Source: Chitinophagales bacterium
Lineage (GTDB): Bacteria; Bacteroidota; Bacteroidia; Chitinophagales; Saprospiraceae
Direction: 5' to 3'
NCBI GenBank assembly: GCA_017303875.1
Contig: JAFLBP010000002.1
Span: 124,001-188,000 of the forward strand
DNA length: 64,000 nt
The notes below the pieces were generated by a model. That model was not told the origin of the DNA and ran no database searches. It saw only the letters and a list, made by a program, of their open reading frames with translations. Both the position numbers and the translations under genes were made by a program. Positions 9,248 to 17,434 of the stretch are shown piece after piece; the stretch's first letter is position 1; the number at the start of each line of letters is the position of its first letter.

Positions 9248-10074
9248 ACATGAACAATCCTGAACAGCTGAAAGAAAAAGTACATGACTTCTGGAATGAA
9301 GCATCCTGCGGAGAAGAATTATTTCTCAAAGGAGCCGATAGCCGGGAGCAATTTCAAAATCAGCAGAAAAGACGTTATGAACTGGAACCGTACATATTCG
9401 ATTTTGCTCAGTTTGGATTACACCACAATAAAAAAGTTTTAGAAATTGGTGTAGGGCTTGGTGCAGATCATCAACAATTTGCGGCTTCGGGCTGTGAATT
9501 ACATGGTTGTGATCTGACCGAACGCGCCATTGAAAATACAAGCAGGCGTTTGCATCTGTTTGGATTAAAATCCAACTTAATTGTTGCAGATGCAGAAAAT
9601 CTACCCTATGCGGATAAAAGTTTTGATCTCGTTTATTCATGGGGGGTAATACATCATTCGCCAGACACTCCTCGCGCCGTTGCCGAAATATACAGAATAC
9701 TAAAACCTGGTGGTGAAACAAGAATTATGATTTATCATACATACAGTATGGTAGGGTTTATGTTATGGTTTCGATATGCCTTACTTACAGGCAAACCTTT
9801 CAGGAGTTTATCATATATCTATGCGCACTATCTTGAAAGTCCGGGTACAAAAGCGTATCGTATAGATGAGGCAAAAAAGATGTTCAATGTGTTTTCTGAT
9901 GTTCATATCAGTATCGAGTACTCACATGGAGATCTTCTTTCAAAAGAAGCAGGTCAGCGGCATCGCGGACTGTTGCTAACCTTGGCGCAGCGTTTATACC
10001 CTGCCGGTTTGATCAGGAAAATATTTCCAAAATACGGGTTATTCATGTTGATCCGAGCTCAAAAAAACTCCTAA
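9244..10074 (+). CDS. Class I SAM-dependent methyltransferase
   Basis: A 276-residue Rossmann methyltransferase. VLEIGVGLGADHQQFA near residues 64-79 is motif I, GCDLTERAIE the acidic loop, ADAENLPYADKSFDLVYS motif II-III, and YRILKPGGE motif IV. It overlaps the GT2 stop (ATGA) and abuts the next gene with no gap. The target could be a sugar or a lipid carrier; the family alone does not say. Confidence 0.87.
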   Translation: MNMNNPEQLKEKVHDFWNEASCGEELFLKGADSREQFQNQQKRRYELEPYIFDFAQFGLHHNKKVLEIGVGLGADHQQFAASGCELHGCDLTERAIENTSRRLHLFGLKSNLIVADAENLPYADKSFDLVYSWGVIHHSPDTPRAVAEIYRILKPGGETRIMIYHTYSMVGFMLWFRYALLTGKPFRSLSYIYAHYLESPGTKAYRIDEAKKMFNVFSDVHISIEYSHGDLLSKEAGQRHRGLLLTLAQRLYPAGLIRKIFPKYGLFMLIRAQKNS

Positions 10075-11973
10075 ATGTGCGGATTAGCTGGCATAATCGC
10101 TCCTAAACCTGAGCTTTATATTGAAGCCATGACAGCGGCCATAGCGCATCGCGGCCCCGATGATTTTGGGCATTGGCACGACAGCCATTTGGCGCTTGGC
10201 CATCGACGTTTGTCTATTCAGGATTTGAGTGCCAACGGCCATCAACCCATGTGGAGTGCAGACAAGCGGTATGTACTCGTATACAATGGAGAAATATATA
10301 ACCATTGGGATATTCGCGAGGGTTTGCAGGGCAAATATGCATTCCAATCCAGCAGCGATACAGAAACGCTATTGTATGCCCTGATAGACGAGGGGCCAAT
10401 GGTGCTAAAACGGGTCAATGGCATTTTTGCCTTTGCCTTTTATGACACACAAACGAAGCAACTACTCCTTGCACGGGATCATTTTGGCATCAAACCCTTG
10501 TATCTGTATACAGATAAGGGGCATTTGCTCTTTGCTTCTGAAATAAAAGCCTTTTTGGCGTTTCCGGAATTTGAAAAACAGCTTGACCCTGAGGCACTGG
10601 CGCAATACCTGAGTTTTTTGTGGTCGCCAGGCGCCAAAACGCCCTTTGCAAAGGTCAAAAAGCTTGCGCCGGGGCATTATATGCAAATAGATGTCACCCG
10701 TCCGGAAACAGCGCGTACGGCCCGGTTTTATGAAATTCCATTTTCCGGGAAATATAGTGCCGATACCGAAGCCAGTCTGGTTAAATCCTTACAGGAGCAT
10801 TTATTGGCAGCCGTAGAGCGACAGTTGTTGTCGGATGTTCCGGTGGGCTTTTTTCTTTCCGGCGGATTAGATTCCAGCGCCGTTGTTGCGATGGCCCGTC
10901 AATTGCGCCCGAATGCGGAACTGCCTTGTTACACGATTGACACCGGCGAAAAAGCAACAACGGAAGATGGTTTTTCCAGCGATCTGCCTTATGCGCGTCG
11001 GGTTGCGGAGCATTTGAAGGTTCCGCTGCATGTTGTGTCGGCAGATGTGGATATTCTCCGGGATTTTGACCGAATGATCTGGCATCTCGATGAACCCCAG
11101 GCCGATCCGGCGCCTTTGCATGTACTGAATATTTGCAGGCAGGCGCGTCAGGACGGGATTGTCGTTTTGCTTGGCGGCGCCGGCGGCGATGATTTATTTT
11201 CCGGCTACCGGCGGCATCAGGCCATTACATTAAATCAGTACATAGATATATTGCCCGCTTTTTTAAGAAAATTGGCAGCCGGAGCCACCAAAGCCATTCC
11301 GGGCCATCATGCGGTAGTTCGCAGAATCAGGAAAGTGGGAGAAGCCATGAGCAAAGATACCTTGGAGCGCATGGCGGCGTATTTCACCTGGCTGGATACC
11401 AAAACCGTAAAAGGGCTTTTTGGCACTGCATATCGTCAAGAACTAAATACATATCAGCCCCTGCATATTCTGACCAAAGCACTTCAAAATATTCCTGAGG
11501 AGCATAATTTGCTCAATCAGATGTTGTATTGGGAGTTGAAATATTTCCTGAGCGACCACAACCTGAACTACACCGACAAAATGAGCATGGCGGTCGGCGT
11601 AGAGGTGCGCGTACCTTTTCTTGATCTGGAATTAGTGGAATTCAGTACTCGAATTCCGCCCCGGTTGAAAATGAAAGGGAATGTCACCAAGTATCTCTTC
11701 CGAAAGGCAATGGAGCCGTTTCTTCCGCATGATGTAATTTATCGGTCGAAAGCGGGTTTTGGCGCGCCGGTCCGGCATTGGATTCGCCATGAAATGCAGG
11801 ATCGGATTACGACAACACTATCCGCCGGCCAGATACAAGAGCAGGGCATTTTTGATGCATCTGCCGTAGGAAATTTGCTGCAAAACAATGCTTCCGGCAA
11901 GGTAGATGCGGCATATTCGATTCTTTGCTTATTGGCGATTGAGTCGTGGCGGCGGCAGTTTGAGCGCTTTTAG
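10075..11973 (+). CDS. asnB: Asparagine synthase (glutamine-hydrolysing) family
   Basis: A 632-residue two-domain amidotransferase. Cys2 after the initiator Met (MCGLAGIIA) is the glutaminase nucleophile, with RRLSIQDLS and NGEIYNH in the same domain. The synthetase domain carries the PP-loop SGGLDSSAVVAM near residues 261-272 and YTDKMSMAVGVEVRVPFLD. The start immediately follows the methyltransferase stop. In glycan loci such proteins (compare WbpS, AsnB-like) often amidate uronic acids or other carboxylates rather than make free asparagine; a second paralogue lies at 21392. Which role applies is not settled by sequence. Confidence 0.9.
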   Translation: MCGLAGIIAPKPELYIEAMTAAIAHRGPDDFGHWHDSHLALGHRRLSIQDLSANGHQPMWSADKRYVLVYNGEIYNHWDIREGLQGKYAFQSSSDTETLLYALIDEGPMVLKRVNGIFAFAFYDTQTKQLLLARDHFGIKPLYLYTDKGHLLFASEIKAFLAFPEFEKQLDPEALAQYLSFLWSPGAKTPFAKVKKLAPGHYMQIDVTRPETARTARFYEIPFSGKYSADTEASLVKSLQEHLLAAVERQLLSDVPVGFFLSGGLDSSAVVAMARQLRPNAELPCYTIDTGEKATTEDGFSSDLPYARRVAEHLKVPLHVVSADVDILRDFDRMIWHLDEPQADPAPLHVLNICRQARQDGIVVLLGGAGGDDLFSGYRRHQAITLNQYIDILPAFLRKLAAGATKAIPGHHAVVRRIRKVGEAMSKDTLERMAAYFTWLDTKTVKGLFGTAYRQELNTYQPLHILTKALQNIPEEHNLLNQMLYWELKYFLSDHNLNYTDKMSMAVGVEVRVPFLDLELVEFSTRIPPRLKMKGNVTKYLFRKAMEPFLPHDVIYRSKAGFGAPVRHWIRHEMQDRITTTLSAGQIQEQGIFDASAVGNLLQNNASGKVDAAYSILCLLAIESWRRQFERF

Positions 11974-12003
11974 TGCCCCCTCCCGGCCACCTATTCTTTC
12001 GCA

Positions 12004-12040
12004 AAGATGTTACACAGATTTTGTGCCTTCTGTGTGCAAT
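12004..12040. repeat. CACAG-word repeat fragment
   Basis: The gap after the first asnB contains GATGTTACACAGA and CTTCTGTGTG, the same words that form the long palindromes at 23266-23366 and 60150-60289. Here the two halves make only a short, imperfect inverted pair, so this may be a decayed copy. Confidence 0.5.
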
Positions 12041-12079
12041 ACCGCCCTCAATTCACCCCTAAAAACGCAATAAAATCCT

Positions 12080-12087
12080 TATATTTG
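12080..12087 (+). promoter_or_regulatory. Putative -7 element (TATATTTG)
   Basis: TATATTTG matches the Bacteroidota TAnnTTTG -7 box, 17 bases before the ATG of the Uma2 gene. No TTG -33 element is present at the expected distance. Confidence 0.5.
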
Positions 12088-12104
12088 CCTGAAAAAAGTT
12101 CGCC

Positions 12105-12710
12105 ATGCCAGAGCTTATCCATCAATTCAGCGAATTAGACATTAATCGGGAGTATTCGTATGCCGACTATTTACTTTGGCGCTTTAAAGAGCGGGTAGAG
12201 TTGATTCGTGGTAAAATCCGCAAGATGTCTGCCCCCGGCACCGAGCACCAGCAACTGTCCGGCAATTTATTTCGGGAGTTTTCGGTGTTTTTGAAGGGCA
12301 AGCCCTGCAAGGTATTTGCTGCGCCGTTTGATGTGCGTTTGAGTCCGTCGGTTCCGCTGCCCGACGGTAAGATATACAATGTGGTGCAGCCGGATTTGTG
12401 CGTCATTTGCGATCTTCAAAAATTGGATGCGCGGGGTTGTCTGGGAGCGCCTGATTTGGTGATTGAAATTTTGTCGCCGGGCAATAACCGCAAGGAGTTG
12501 AGGGATAAATACGAGTTGTATGAAAGCAATGGCGTGCAGGAATACTGGGTAATGATGCCGACGGAGCAGACCCTGGTGATTCATACCTTACAGGCGGGTG
12601 TGTATGTGCCCGGGCGGATTTTCACCAAGGGCGATGTGGTGGGCAGCACGGTACTACCCGGCTTTCAACTCGATCTCAACGAGGTCTTTGAGGAGCTTCC
12701 ATTTTCTTGA
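12105..12710 (+). CDS. Uma2 family endonuclease-fold protein (DUF820)
   Basis: A 201-residue protein with the restriction-endonuclease-like Uma2 fold. YNVVQPDLCVI supplies the first active-site Asp, APDLVIEILSPGN the acidic pair, and LRDKYELYESNGVQEYWVM the conserved Lys/Tyr helix. Uma2 proteins are abundant in cyanobacteria, Bacteroidota and other environmental phyla; their cellular role is largely unknown, with links to mobile DNA. It is a single gene with its own promoter-like box and is unlikely to belong to the glycan pathway. Confidence 0.88.
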   Translation: MPELIHQFSELDINREYSYADYLLWRFKERVELIRGKIRKMSAPGTEHQQLSGNLFREFSVFLKGKPCKVFAAPFDVRLSPSVPLPDGKIYNVVQPDLCVICDLQKLDARGCLGAPDLVIEILSPGNNRKELRDKYELYESNGVQEYWVMMPTEQTLVIHTLQAGVYVPGRIFTKGDVVGSTVLPGFQLDLNEVFEELPFS

Positions 12711-12718
12711 AAAAATCT

Positions 12719-12726
12719 TAACTTTG
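12719..12726 (+). promoter_or_regulatory. Putative -7 element (TAACTTTG)
   Basis: TAACTTTG matches TAnnTTTG and lies 17 bases before the ATG of the retropepsin-like gene, the same spacing as for the preceding Uma2 gene. A matching -33 TTG is not at the right distance. Confidence 0.5.
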
Positions 12727-12743
12727 TCGTAAATTCCGGCAAT

Positions 12744-13367
12744 ATGGCAGAACAAGCATCAGGTAAACCATCGCACAAAATCAGTAATTGGGTGAATGAA
12801 CACCGACAGGCATTGCGCGCCTATATCGGTTCCTGGATTGCCTACAATGAAACCGGCATTGTGGCACATGCAGAATCACTGGAGTTGTTGTGTCAGAAAG
12901 CGGATGAAAGCGGGCAGCAATATTGGGTATTTTTTGTCAATCCGGTATATTTTGAAGGTATTCGTTTTAGGGCGATTCATTTTAGAAGTATTACTTTTCA
13001 CGATTGGATGCCCTTTTATCCTATCAAGCTTCATTTTAAAGATAAGTCTATATCCCTTCCAATGATTATAGATTCCGGTGCAGATGGTAGTTTAATCTCC
13101 TATGATACAGGCATCAAATTAGGTTTACAAATCAATGAAGGTGAAACAGTCCAATCTGCTAAGGGAATTGGTGGTGGGGTGATCCGATATGTTTGGCGCG
13201 ATATTCAGGTTAGTATTGACCAGCATACCATTACTGTTCCAATGGCCTGGATTCTTGATGGTGAAAATCAGGAGGAAATTATAGGTCGCGCGGTAGTTTT
13301 TGATGCATTCGACATTGAATTCAAACAAAAAGACGAAATAATTATTTTTCGTCGAAGGATTGAGTAG
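12744..13367 (+). CDS. Retropepsin-like aspartic protease-fold protein
   Basis: A 207-residue protein. Its C-terminal half carries MIIDSGADGSLIS near residues 106-118, the D-[ST]-G-A active-site loop of retropepsin-like proteases, followed by the psi-loop-like EEIIGRAVVFDAFDIEF. The N-terminal 90 residues are not recognised. No signal peptide is seen, so it is likely cytoplasmic. It could be an active homodimeric protease or an inactive relative. It has its own promoter-like box and is not obviously linked to its neighbours. Confidence 0.65.
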   Translation: MAEQASGKPSHKISNWVNEHRQALRAYIGSWIAYNETGIVAHAESLELLCQKADESGQQYWVFFVNPVYFEGIRFRAIHFRSITFHDWMPFYPIKLHFKDKSISLPMIIDSGADGSLISYDTGIKLGLQINEGETVQSAKGIGGGVIRYVWRDIQVSIDQHTITVPMAWILDGENQEEIIGRAVVFDAFDIEFKQKDEIIIFRRRIE

Positions 13368-13419
13368 CAATAAACTCATTTGATAAATGTAAGCAAATAT
13401 TATATTAATCAGGGCGCTG

Positions 13420-13523
13420 ATGCTGTGCCTTCTGTGTAAACAATCTGTGCCTTTCTGTGCGAAATAATCCCCCAAGCTAACCCTCTTCGCTCATTCCGCA
13501 TTCCCCATTCCGCATTCCGCATT
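13420..13523. repeat. CTGTGC-word repeat and CATTCCGC heptamer array
   Basis: The gap before wecB holds two repeat types. From 13420 to 13470 are three spaced CTGTG words of the CACAG family. From 13492 to 13523 is CATTCCGC repeated at about 7-8 base period, the reverse complement of the array at 17046-17143. The wecB start follows 20 bases later. Confidence 0.65.
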
Positions 13524-13542
13524 TAAACTCATCGTTCCTCGT

Positions 13543-14634
13543 TTGAAAAAGATTGTTTCTGTTGTTGGCGCCCGGCCCAATTTTATGAAAGTGGCGCCCT
13601 TGCACCGCGCATTTGTCGCTTCGGGCCGTATTGATTCCAAAATTGTGCATACCGGACAGCACTACGACGCCAAAATGTCGGAGGTGTTTTTCCAGCAACT
13701 CGAACTGCCGCAGCCCGATTATTACCTCGGCGTGGGCGGCGGTTCGCATACGCAACAAACAGCTAAGATCATGCTGGCGTTTGAGGAGATTGTGGCGCAG
13801 GAGCGCCCCGATCTGGTGTTGGTGGTGGGCGATGTGAACTCCACCATTGCCTGCACGCTGGTGGCCACCAAAATGAATGTGCCCCTGGCGCACGTGGAGG
13901 CGGGTTTGCGCAGCGGCGACCGCAGTATGCCCGAAGAAGTGAACCGCATCCTGACCGATTCGGTATCCGACTACCTGTTTGTCACCGAGCATGCGGGCCT
14001 CGTCAACCTCGCCAAAGAGGGCGTGCCCGACGAAAAGATCTTTTTTGTGGGCAATTGTATGATTGACTCCTTAGCGCATTACCGCGAAAAAGCAAAAAAC
14101 TATTCGGTGGCAGCCCAACTGGGACTGAGTGCCGGTGGATATATCCTTGTGACGATGCATCGCCCGAGTAACGTGGACAGTCCGGACGGGCTGGAAAAAA
14201 TCCTGCGGATGCTGGAGCTGAGCGCGCCTTTATCGCCGGTGGTGTTTCCCATGCACCCGCGCACGCGCAAGAACTTTGAGACCTTTGGTCTGGAGGCGCG
14301 TTTGCAGGCGCTGCCGAACCTGCATTTGCTGGAGCCGCAGGGCTACTTAGAATTTCTGGGTTTGATGGAAAATGCGCGGGTGGTGCTCACCGATTCTGGG
14401 GGTATTCAGGAAGAAACGACGTATTTACAAACGCCTTGTCTGACCTTCCGGGCCAGCACGGAGCGGCCGATCACGGTCGAGTTGGGCAGCAATACGCTGC
14501 TGGCGGATCTGGATCCGGCGCGCGCATTTGCGCATGTGCAGGCGGTGTTTGAGGGCCGGGCGAAAAAGGGAGTTATCCCGCCCTTGTGGGATGGAAAGGC
14601 TGCGGAGCGGATTGCGGAGGTGTTGTGTCCATAG
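13543..14634 (+). CDS. wecB: UDP-N-acetylglucosamine 2-epimerase (non-hydrolysing)
   Basis: A 363-residue enzyme interconverting UDP-GlcNAc and UDP-ManNAc in the cytoplasm. GARPNFMKVAPLHRAF at residues 8-23, HTGQHYD near 36 and TDSGGIQEE near 283-291 are the family's conserved UDP and catalytic segments. The start is the TTG at 13543, because KKIVSVVGARPNF directly follows and no ATG exists upstream. It is isolated between two repeat-rich gaps and would supply ManNAc to the polymer. Confidence 0.93.
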   Translation: MKKIVSVVGARPNFMKVAPLHRAFVASGRIDSKIVHTGQHYDAKMSEVFFQQLELPQPDYYLGVGGGSHTQQTAKIMLAFEEIVAQERPDLVLVVGDVNSTIACTLVATKMNVPLAHVEAGLRSGDRSMPEEVNRILTDSVSDYLFVTEHAGLVNLAKEGVPDEKIFFVGNCMIDSLAHYREKAKNYSVAAQLGLSAGGYILVTMHRPSNVDSPDGLEKILRMLELSAPLSPVVFPMHPRTRKNFETFGLEARLQALPNLHLLEPQGYLEFLGLMENARVVLTDSGGIQEETTYLQTPCLTFRASTERPITVELGSNTLLADLDPARAFAHVQAVFEGRAKKGVIPPLWDGKAAERIAEVLCP

Positions 14635-14709
14635 CGAAATCTAACAGGTGCGCTTCGCTTCAAGTCAATACGCACTCAACCTGATACTTGGGTGCTCAGT
14701 AGCGCCCGG

Positions 14710-14846
14710 GTGCCCCCGACCCCTAAAGGGGGGTATATTCGTTAGGGGCTAACGCCCCTTTACAATTTTAACTAGCCTGACAGATATACATATATACGGG
14801 GCGTTAGCCCCATTCCAAGGTACTCCCCTTTAGGGGTCGGGGGCAC
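14710..14846. repeat. Long palindrome with CCCCGACCCCTAAAGG arms
   Basis: The 293-base gap after wecB holds an inverted repeat. Arms of about 25 bases (14710-14735 and 14821-14846) are nearly exact complements. A second inverted pair (GGGGCTAACGCCCC-type) lies inside, at 14744-14759 and 14798-14811. It would form a long hairpin. No coding potential seen. Confidence 0.75.
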
Positions 14847-14927
14847 AAAGGCGCGACCACAAAACCCAAAGGGCGTTAGCCCACCACCAAAGTACATTCT
14901 CCTCAAAATACCGCCACCATACACACA

Positions 14928-17045
14928 ATGAAACAAATCATACAAGACCTTAAAGACGGCAGCACCATACTCTCCGAAGTACCCGCCCCGCAGGTACAAC
15001 GCGGGCAGGTACTCATCCGCACCCATCGCAGCCTTGTTTCGCTGGGCACCGAGCGCATGCTCGTCGAGTTCGGCAAAGCGGGCTGGATAGAAAAAGCGCG
15101 GCAGCAACCTGAAAAGGTGAAGCAGGTGCTCGACAAAATCAAAACCGATGGCCTGCAACCCACTATGGAGGCCGTCTGGCGCAAGCTCAATGAGCCGCTG
15201 CCCCTCGGCTACTGCAATGCCGGCGAGGTGATCGCCGTGGGCGAAGGCGTGCAGGAATTCCAGATCGGCGACCGCGTTGTGTCGAATGGCCCGCACGCGG
15301 AGGTGGTTTGTATCCCGAAAAACTTAGTGGCGAAAATCCCCGAGGGCCTGAGCTACGACGAAGCAGCCTTTGCCGTCATCGGCGCCATTGCCCTGCAAGG
15401 CATCCGGCTCATCAATCCGAGCTTCGGCGAAACGGTGGTGGTAACCGGACTGGGCCTCATCGGCCTGATCGGCGCACAACTCCTGCAAGCCAACGGCTGC
15501 GAGGTAATCGGCTTAGATTTCGACGCGCAGAAGGTCGCGCTGGCCCAAAGCTGGGGTATCAAGGCCATCGCCGTCAATCCCGACACCGATGTGGTGGCCG
15601 CCGTAATGAGCCATACCCGACAGGTGGGCGCCGACGCGGTGCTGATTACGGCCTCCACCAAATCCAACGAGGTGATCGCGCAGGCGGCGCGCATGAGCCG
15701 GAAGCGCGGACGCATCGTACTGGTGGGCGTGATCGGATTAGAGCTGCAACGGGCCGATTTTTATGAAAAAGAGCTGAGTTTCCAGGTGTCCTGCTCCTAT
15801 GGGCCGGGGCGCTACGACGAGCAATACGAGCAAAAGGGCAACGACTACCCCATCGGTTTTGTACGCTGGACGGAAAAGCGCAATTTTGAAGCCATTTTGC
15901 AGGCCATTGCCAAGGGCAGTGTGCAGGTTAAATCGCTGATTACAGAAAATATTCCGCTGGAAAATTACCAGCAGATCTATGGCAATATGGGCGGCGGACA
16001 ATCCATCGCCTCCCTCCTGCAATACCCCGTCGACAAACCCTTGCCCGGGCGCAGCATTACCTTGCGCGAGGTCAATTTTGCGGCGCAGTCGGACGTACTG
16101 GGCATCATCGGCGCTGGCAATTTTACGGCTTCCACCATCTTGCCGAGCCTGCAAAAAACCGGCGCCCGTATCAAAAGTATTGCCAGCGCCAAGGGACTTT
16201 CGGGGGCTTTGATGGCCAAAAAATTCAATATTCCGCAGGCCACAACGGCTTTTGAAGATATTTTACAAGATGATGATATACAGGCAGTTATCATCAGCAC
16301 CCGACACAATCAGCACGCAGCGCAGTGCATTGCGGCCCTGGAAGCGGGCAAACATGTGTTTGTGGAAAAACCGCTTGCCCTCACGGATGAGGAATTGGAC
16401 GCCGTGGCGGCAGCCAAACAGGCTTCAGGCAAAAGCGTGATGGTGGGATTCAACCGCCGCTTTTCGCCGGTGGCGGAGGCGTTGAAAAAAGCGCTGGGCG
16501 ACAATCCCGGCCCGATGAACCTGATCGCCACTATGAATGCCGGTTTTATTCCGTCCGGCCACTGGACGCAGGACATGCACAGCGGCGGCGGTCGCATCAT
16601 CGGCGAGGCTTGTCACTATATTGATTTGCTGAGTTTTCTGGCGGGTAGTCCGGTGGAAGCCGTAATGCTCAACGCCATGGGGCCGCATCCACAGGAAAAC
16701 ACCGACAATGCAAGTATTTTGCTGCGTTTCCGCAATGGTTCGCAGGGGGTGATCAATTATTTCTCCAATGGCTCCAAGGCGTATGCCAAGGAGCGGGTTG
16801 AAGTGTACAGCCACAACCGCACGGCGGTGATTGATAATTTCCGGAAATTAGAGCTGCACGGCTTCAAAAGCAAGGGCCTGAGCGGCACGCAGGACAAAGG
16901 GCACAAGCGGCAGTTTGAGTTGTTTGTGTCGCGCCTGCGCCAGGGCGGCGCGCCCTTGATTCCCTTTGATTCCCTGATGAATACTTCGCGCGCGGCTATT
17001 GCGGCGGTAAGGTCTTTGAGAACGGGGAAATGGGAGGAGATTTAG
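14928..17045 (+). CDS. Bi-domain oxidoreductase: MDR dehydrogenase fused to Gfo/Idh/MocA
   Basis: A 705-residue fusion. Residues 1 to about 370 form a zinc-type alcohol dehydrogenase/MDR unit (GYCNAGEVIAVGEGV, nucleotide motif VVVTGLGLIGLIGAQLL). Residues about 390-705 form a Gfo/Idh/MocA dehydrogenase (LGIIGAGNFTAS, VEKPLALT near 477, GEACHYIDLLSF). This fusion is recurrent in bacterial exopolysaccharide loci next to heparinase-like genes, as here, and is thought to oxidise a nucleotide sugar. The exact substrate is unknown. The coding sequence ends where the TGCGGAR array begins. Confidence 0.9.
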   Translation: MKQIIQDLKDGSTILSEVPAPQVQRGQVLIRTHRSLVSLGTERMLVEFGKAGWIEKARQQPEKVKQVLDKIKTDGLQPTMEAVWRKLNEPLPLGYCNAGEVIAVGEGVQEFQIGDRVVSNGPHAEVVCIPKNLVAKIPEGLSYDEAAFAVIGAIALQGIRLINPSFGETVVVTGLGLIGLIGAQLLQANGCEVIGLDFDAQKVALAQSWGIKAIAVNPDTDVVAAVMSHTRQVGADAVLITASTKSNEVIAQAARMSRKRGRIVLVGVIGLELQRADFYEKELSFQVSCSYGPGRYDEQYEQKGNDYPIGFVRWTEKRNFEAILQAIAKGSVQVKSLITENIPLENYQQIYGNMGGGQSIASLLQYPVDKPLPGRSITLREVNFAAQSDVLGIIGAGNFTASTILPSLQKTGARIKSIASAKGLSGALMAKKFNIPQATTAFEDILQDDDIQAVIISTRHNQHAAQCIAALEAGKHVFVEKPLALTDEELDAVAAAKQASGKSVMVGFNRRFSPVAEALKKALGDNPGPMNLIATMNAGFIPSGHWTQDMHSGGGRIIGEACHYIDLLSFLAGSPVEAVMLNAMGPHPQENTDNASILLRFRNGSQGVINYFSNGSKAYAKERVEVYSHNRTAVIDNFRKLELHGFKSKGLSGTQDKGHKRQFELFVSRLRQGGAPLIPFDSLMNTSRAAIAAVRSLRTGKWEEI

Positions 17046-17143
17046 AATGCGGAATGTTTCAAATGCGGAGTGCGGAGTGCGGAATGCGGAGTGCGGAATG
17101 CGGAGTGCGGAGTGCGGAATGCGGAGTGCGGAGTGCGGAATGT
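17046..17143 (+). repeat. TGCGGAG/TGCGGAA heptanucleotide tandem array
   Basis: Directly after the oxidoreductase stop, about 98 bases consist of TGCGGAG and TGCGGAA units, period 7. The same words occur in reverse orientation at 13492-13523, 17375-17430 and 50664-50708. Confidence 0.9.
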
Positions 17144-17203
17144 TTTGGGAGATTGAGTATTTAATACTGGATTTTGTTACGTAAAATGTTCCTTAAAAAC
17201 TCC

Positions 17204-17346
17204 GTAACTGCTAGCCTTTGCGTGAATTCTCTGCGCCCTTTGCGTGAATTCTCTCCGCTCTTTGCGTGAAAGCGTGTTATTTTTCATGCAAAGAACGCAA
17301 AGAATTCACGCAAAGGACGCAAAGATCAGGGAACCTAAGCAGTTAC
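17204..17346. repeat. Palindromic element built of TTTGCGTGAA words
   Basis: CTTTGCGTGAATTCT words on the left (17216-17270) face GAATTCACGCAAAG words on the right (17285-17325). The ends GTAACTGCT (17204) and AGCAGTTAC (17338) also pair. This makes a 143-base imperfect hairpin in the 389-base gap between the oxidoreductase and the heparinase-like gene. No gene is visible in the gap. Confidence 0.8.
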
Positions 17347-17374
17347 AAAACTCCATTACTCGTCATTCCAATTT

Positions 17375-17430
17375 ATTCCGCATTCCGCACTCCGCATTCC
17401 GCATTCAAAACACTCCGCATTCAAAACATT
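17375..17430 (-). repeat. CATTCCGC array, reverse orientation
   Basis: Repeated CATTCCGC/CACTCCGC words separated by CAAAACA, the complement of the array at 17046. The two arrays enclose the palindrome at 17204-17346. The heparinase TTG start lies five bases after the array. Confidence 0.85.
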
Positions 17431-17434
17431 CTTT

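Noticed and set aside
12105-13367. Uma2 and retropepsin-like genes as a toxin-antitoxin pair
   Set aside because: Each has its own promoter-like box and a gap between them, and neither family fits a known pair.
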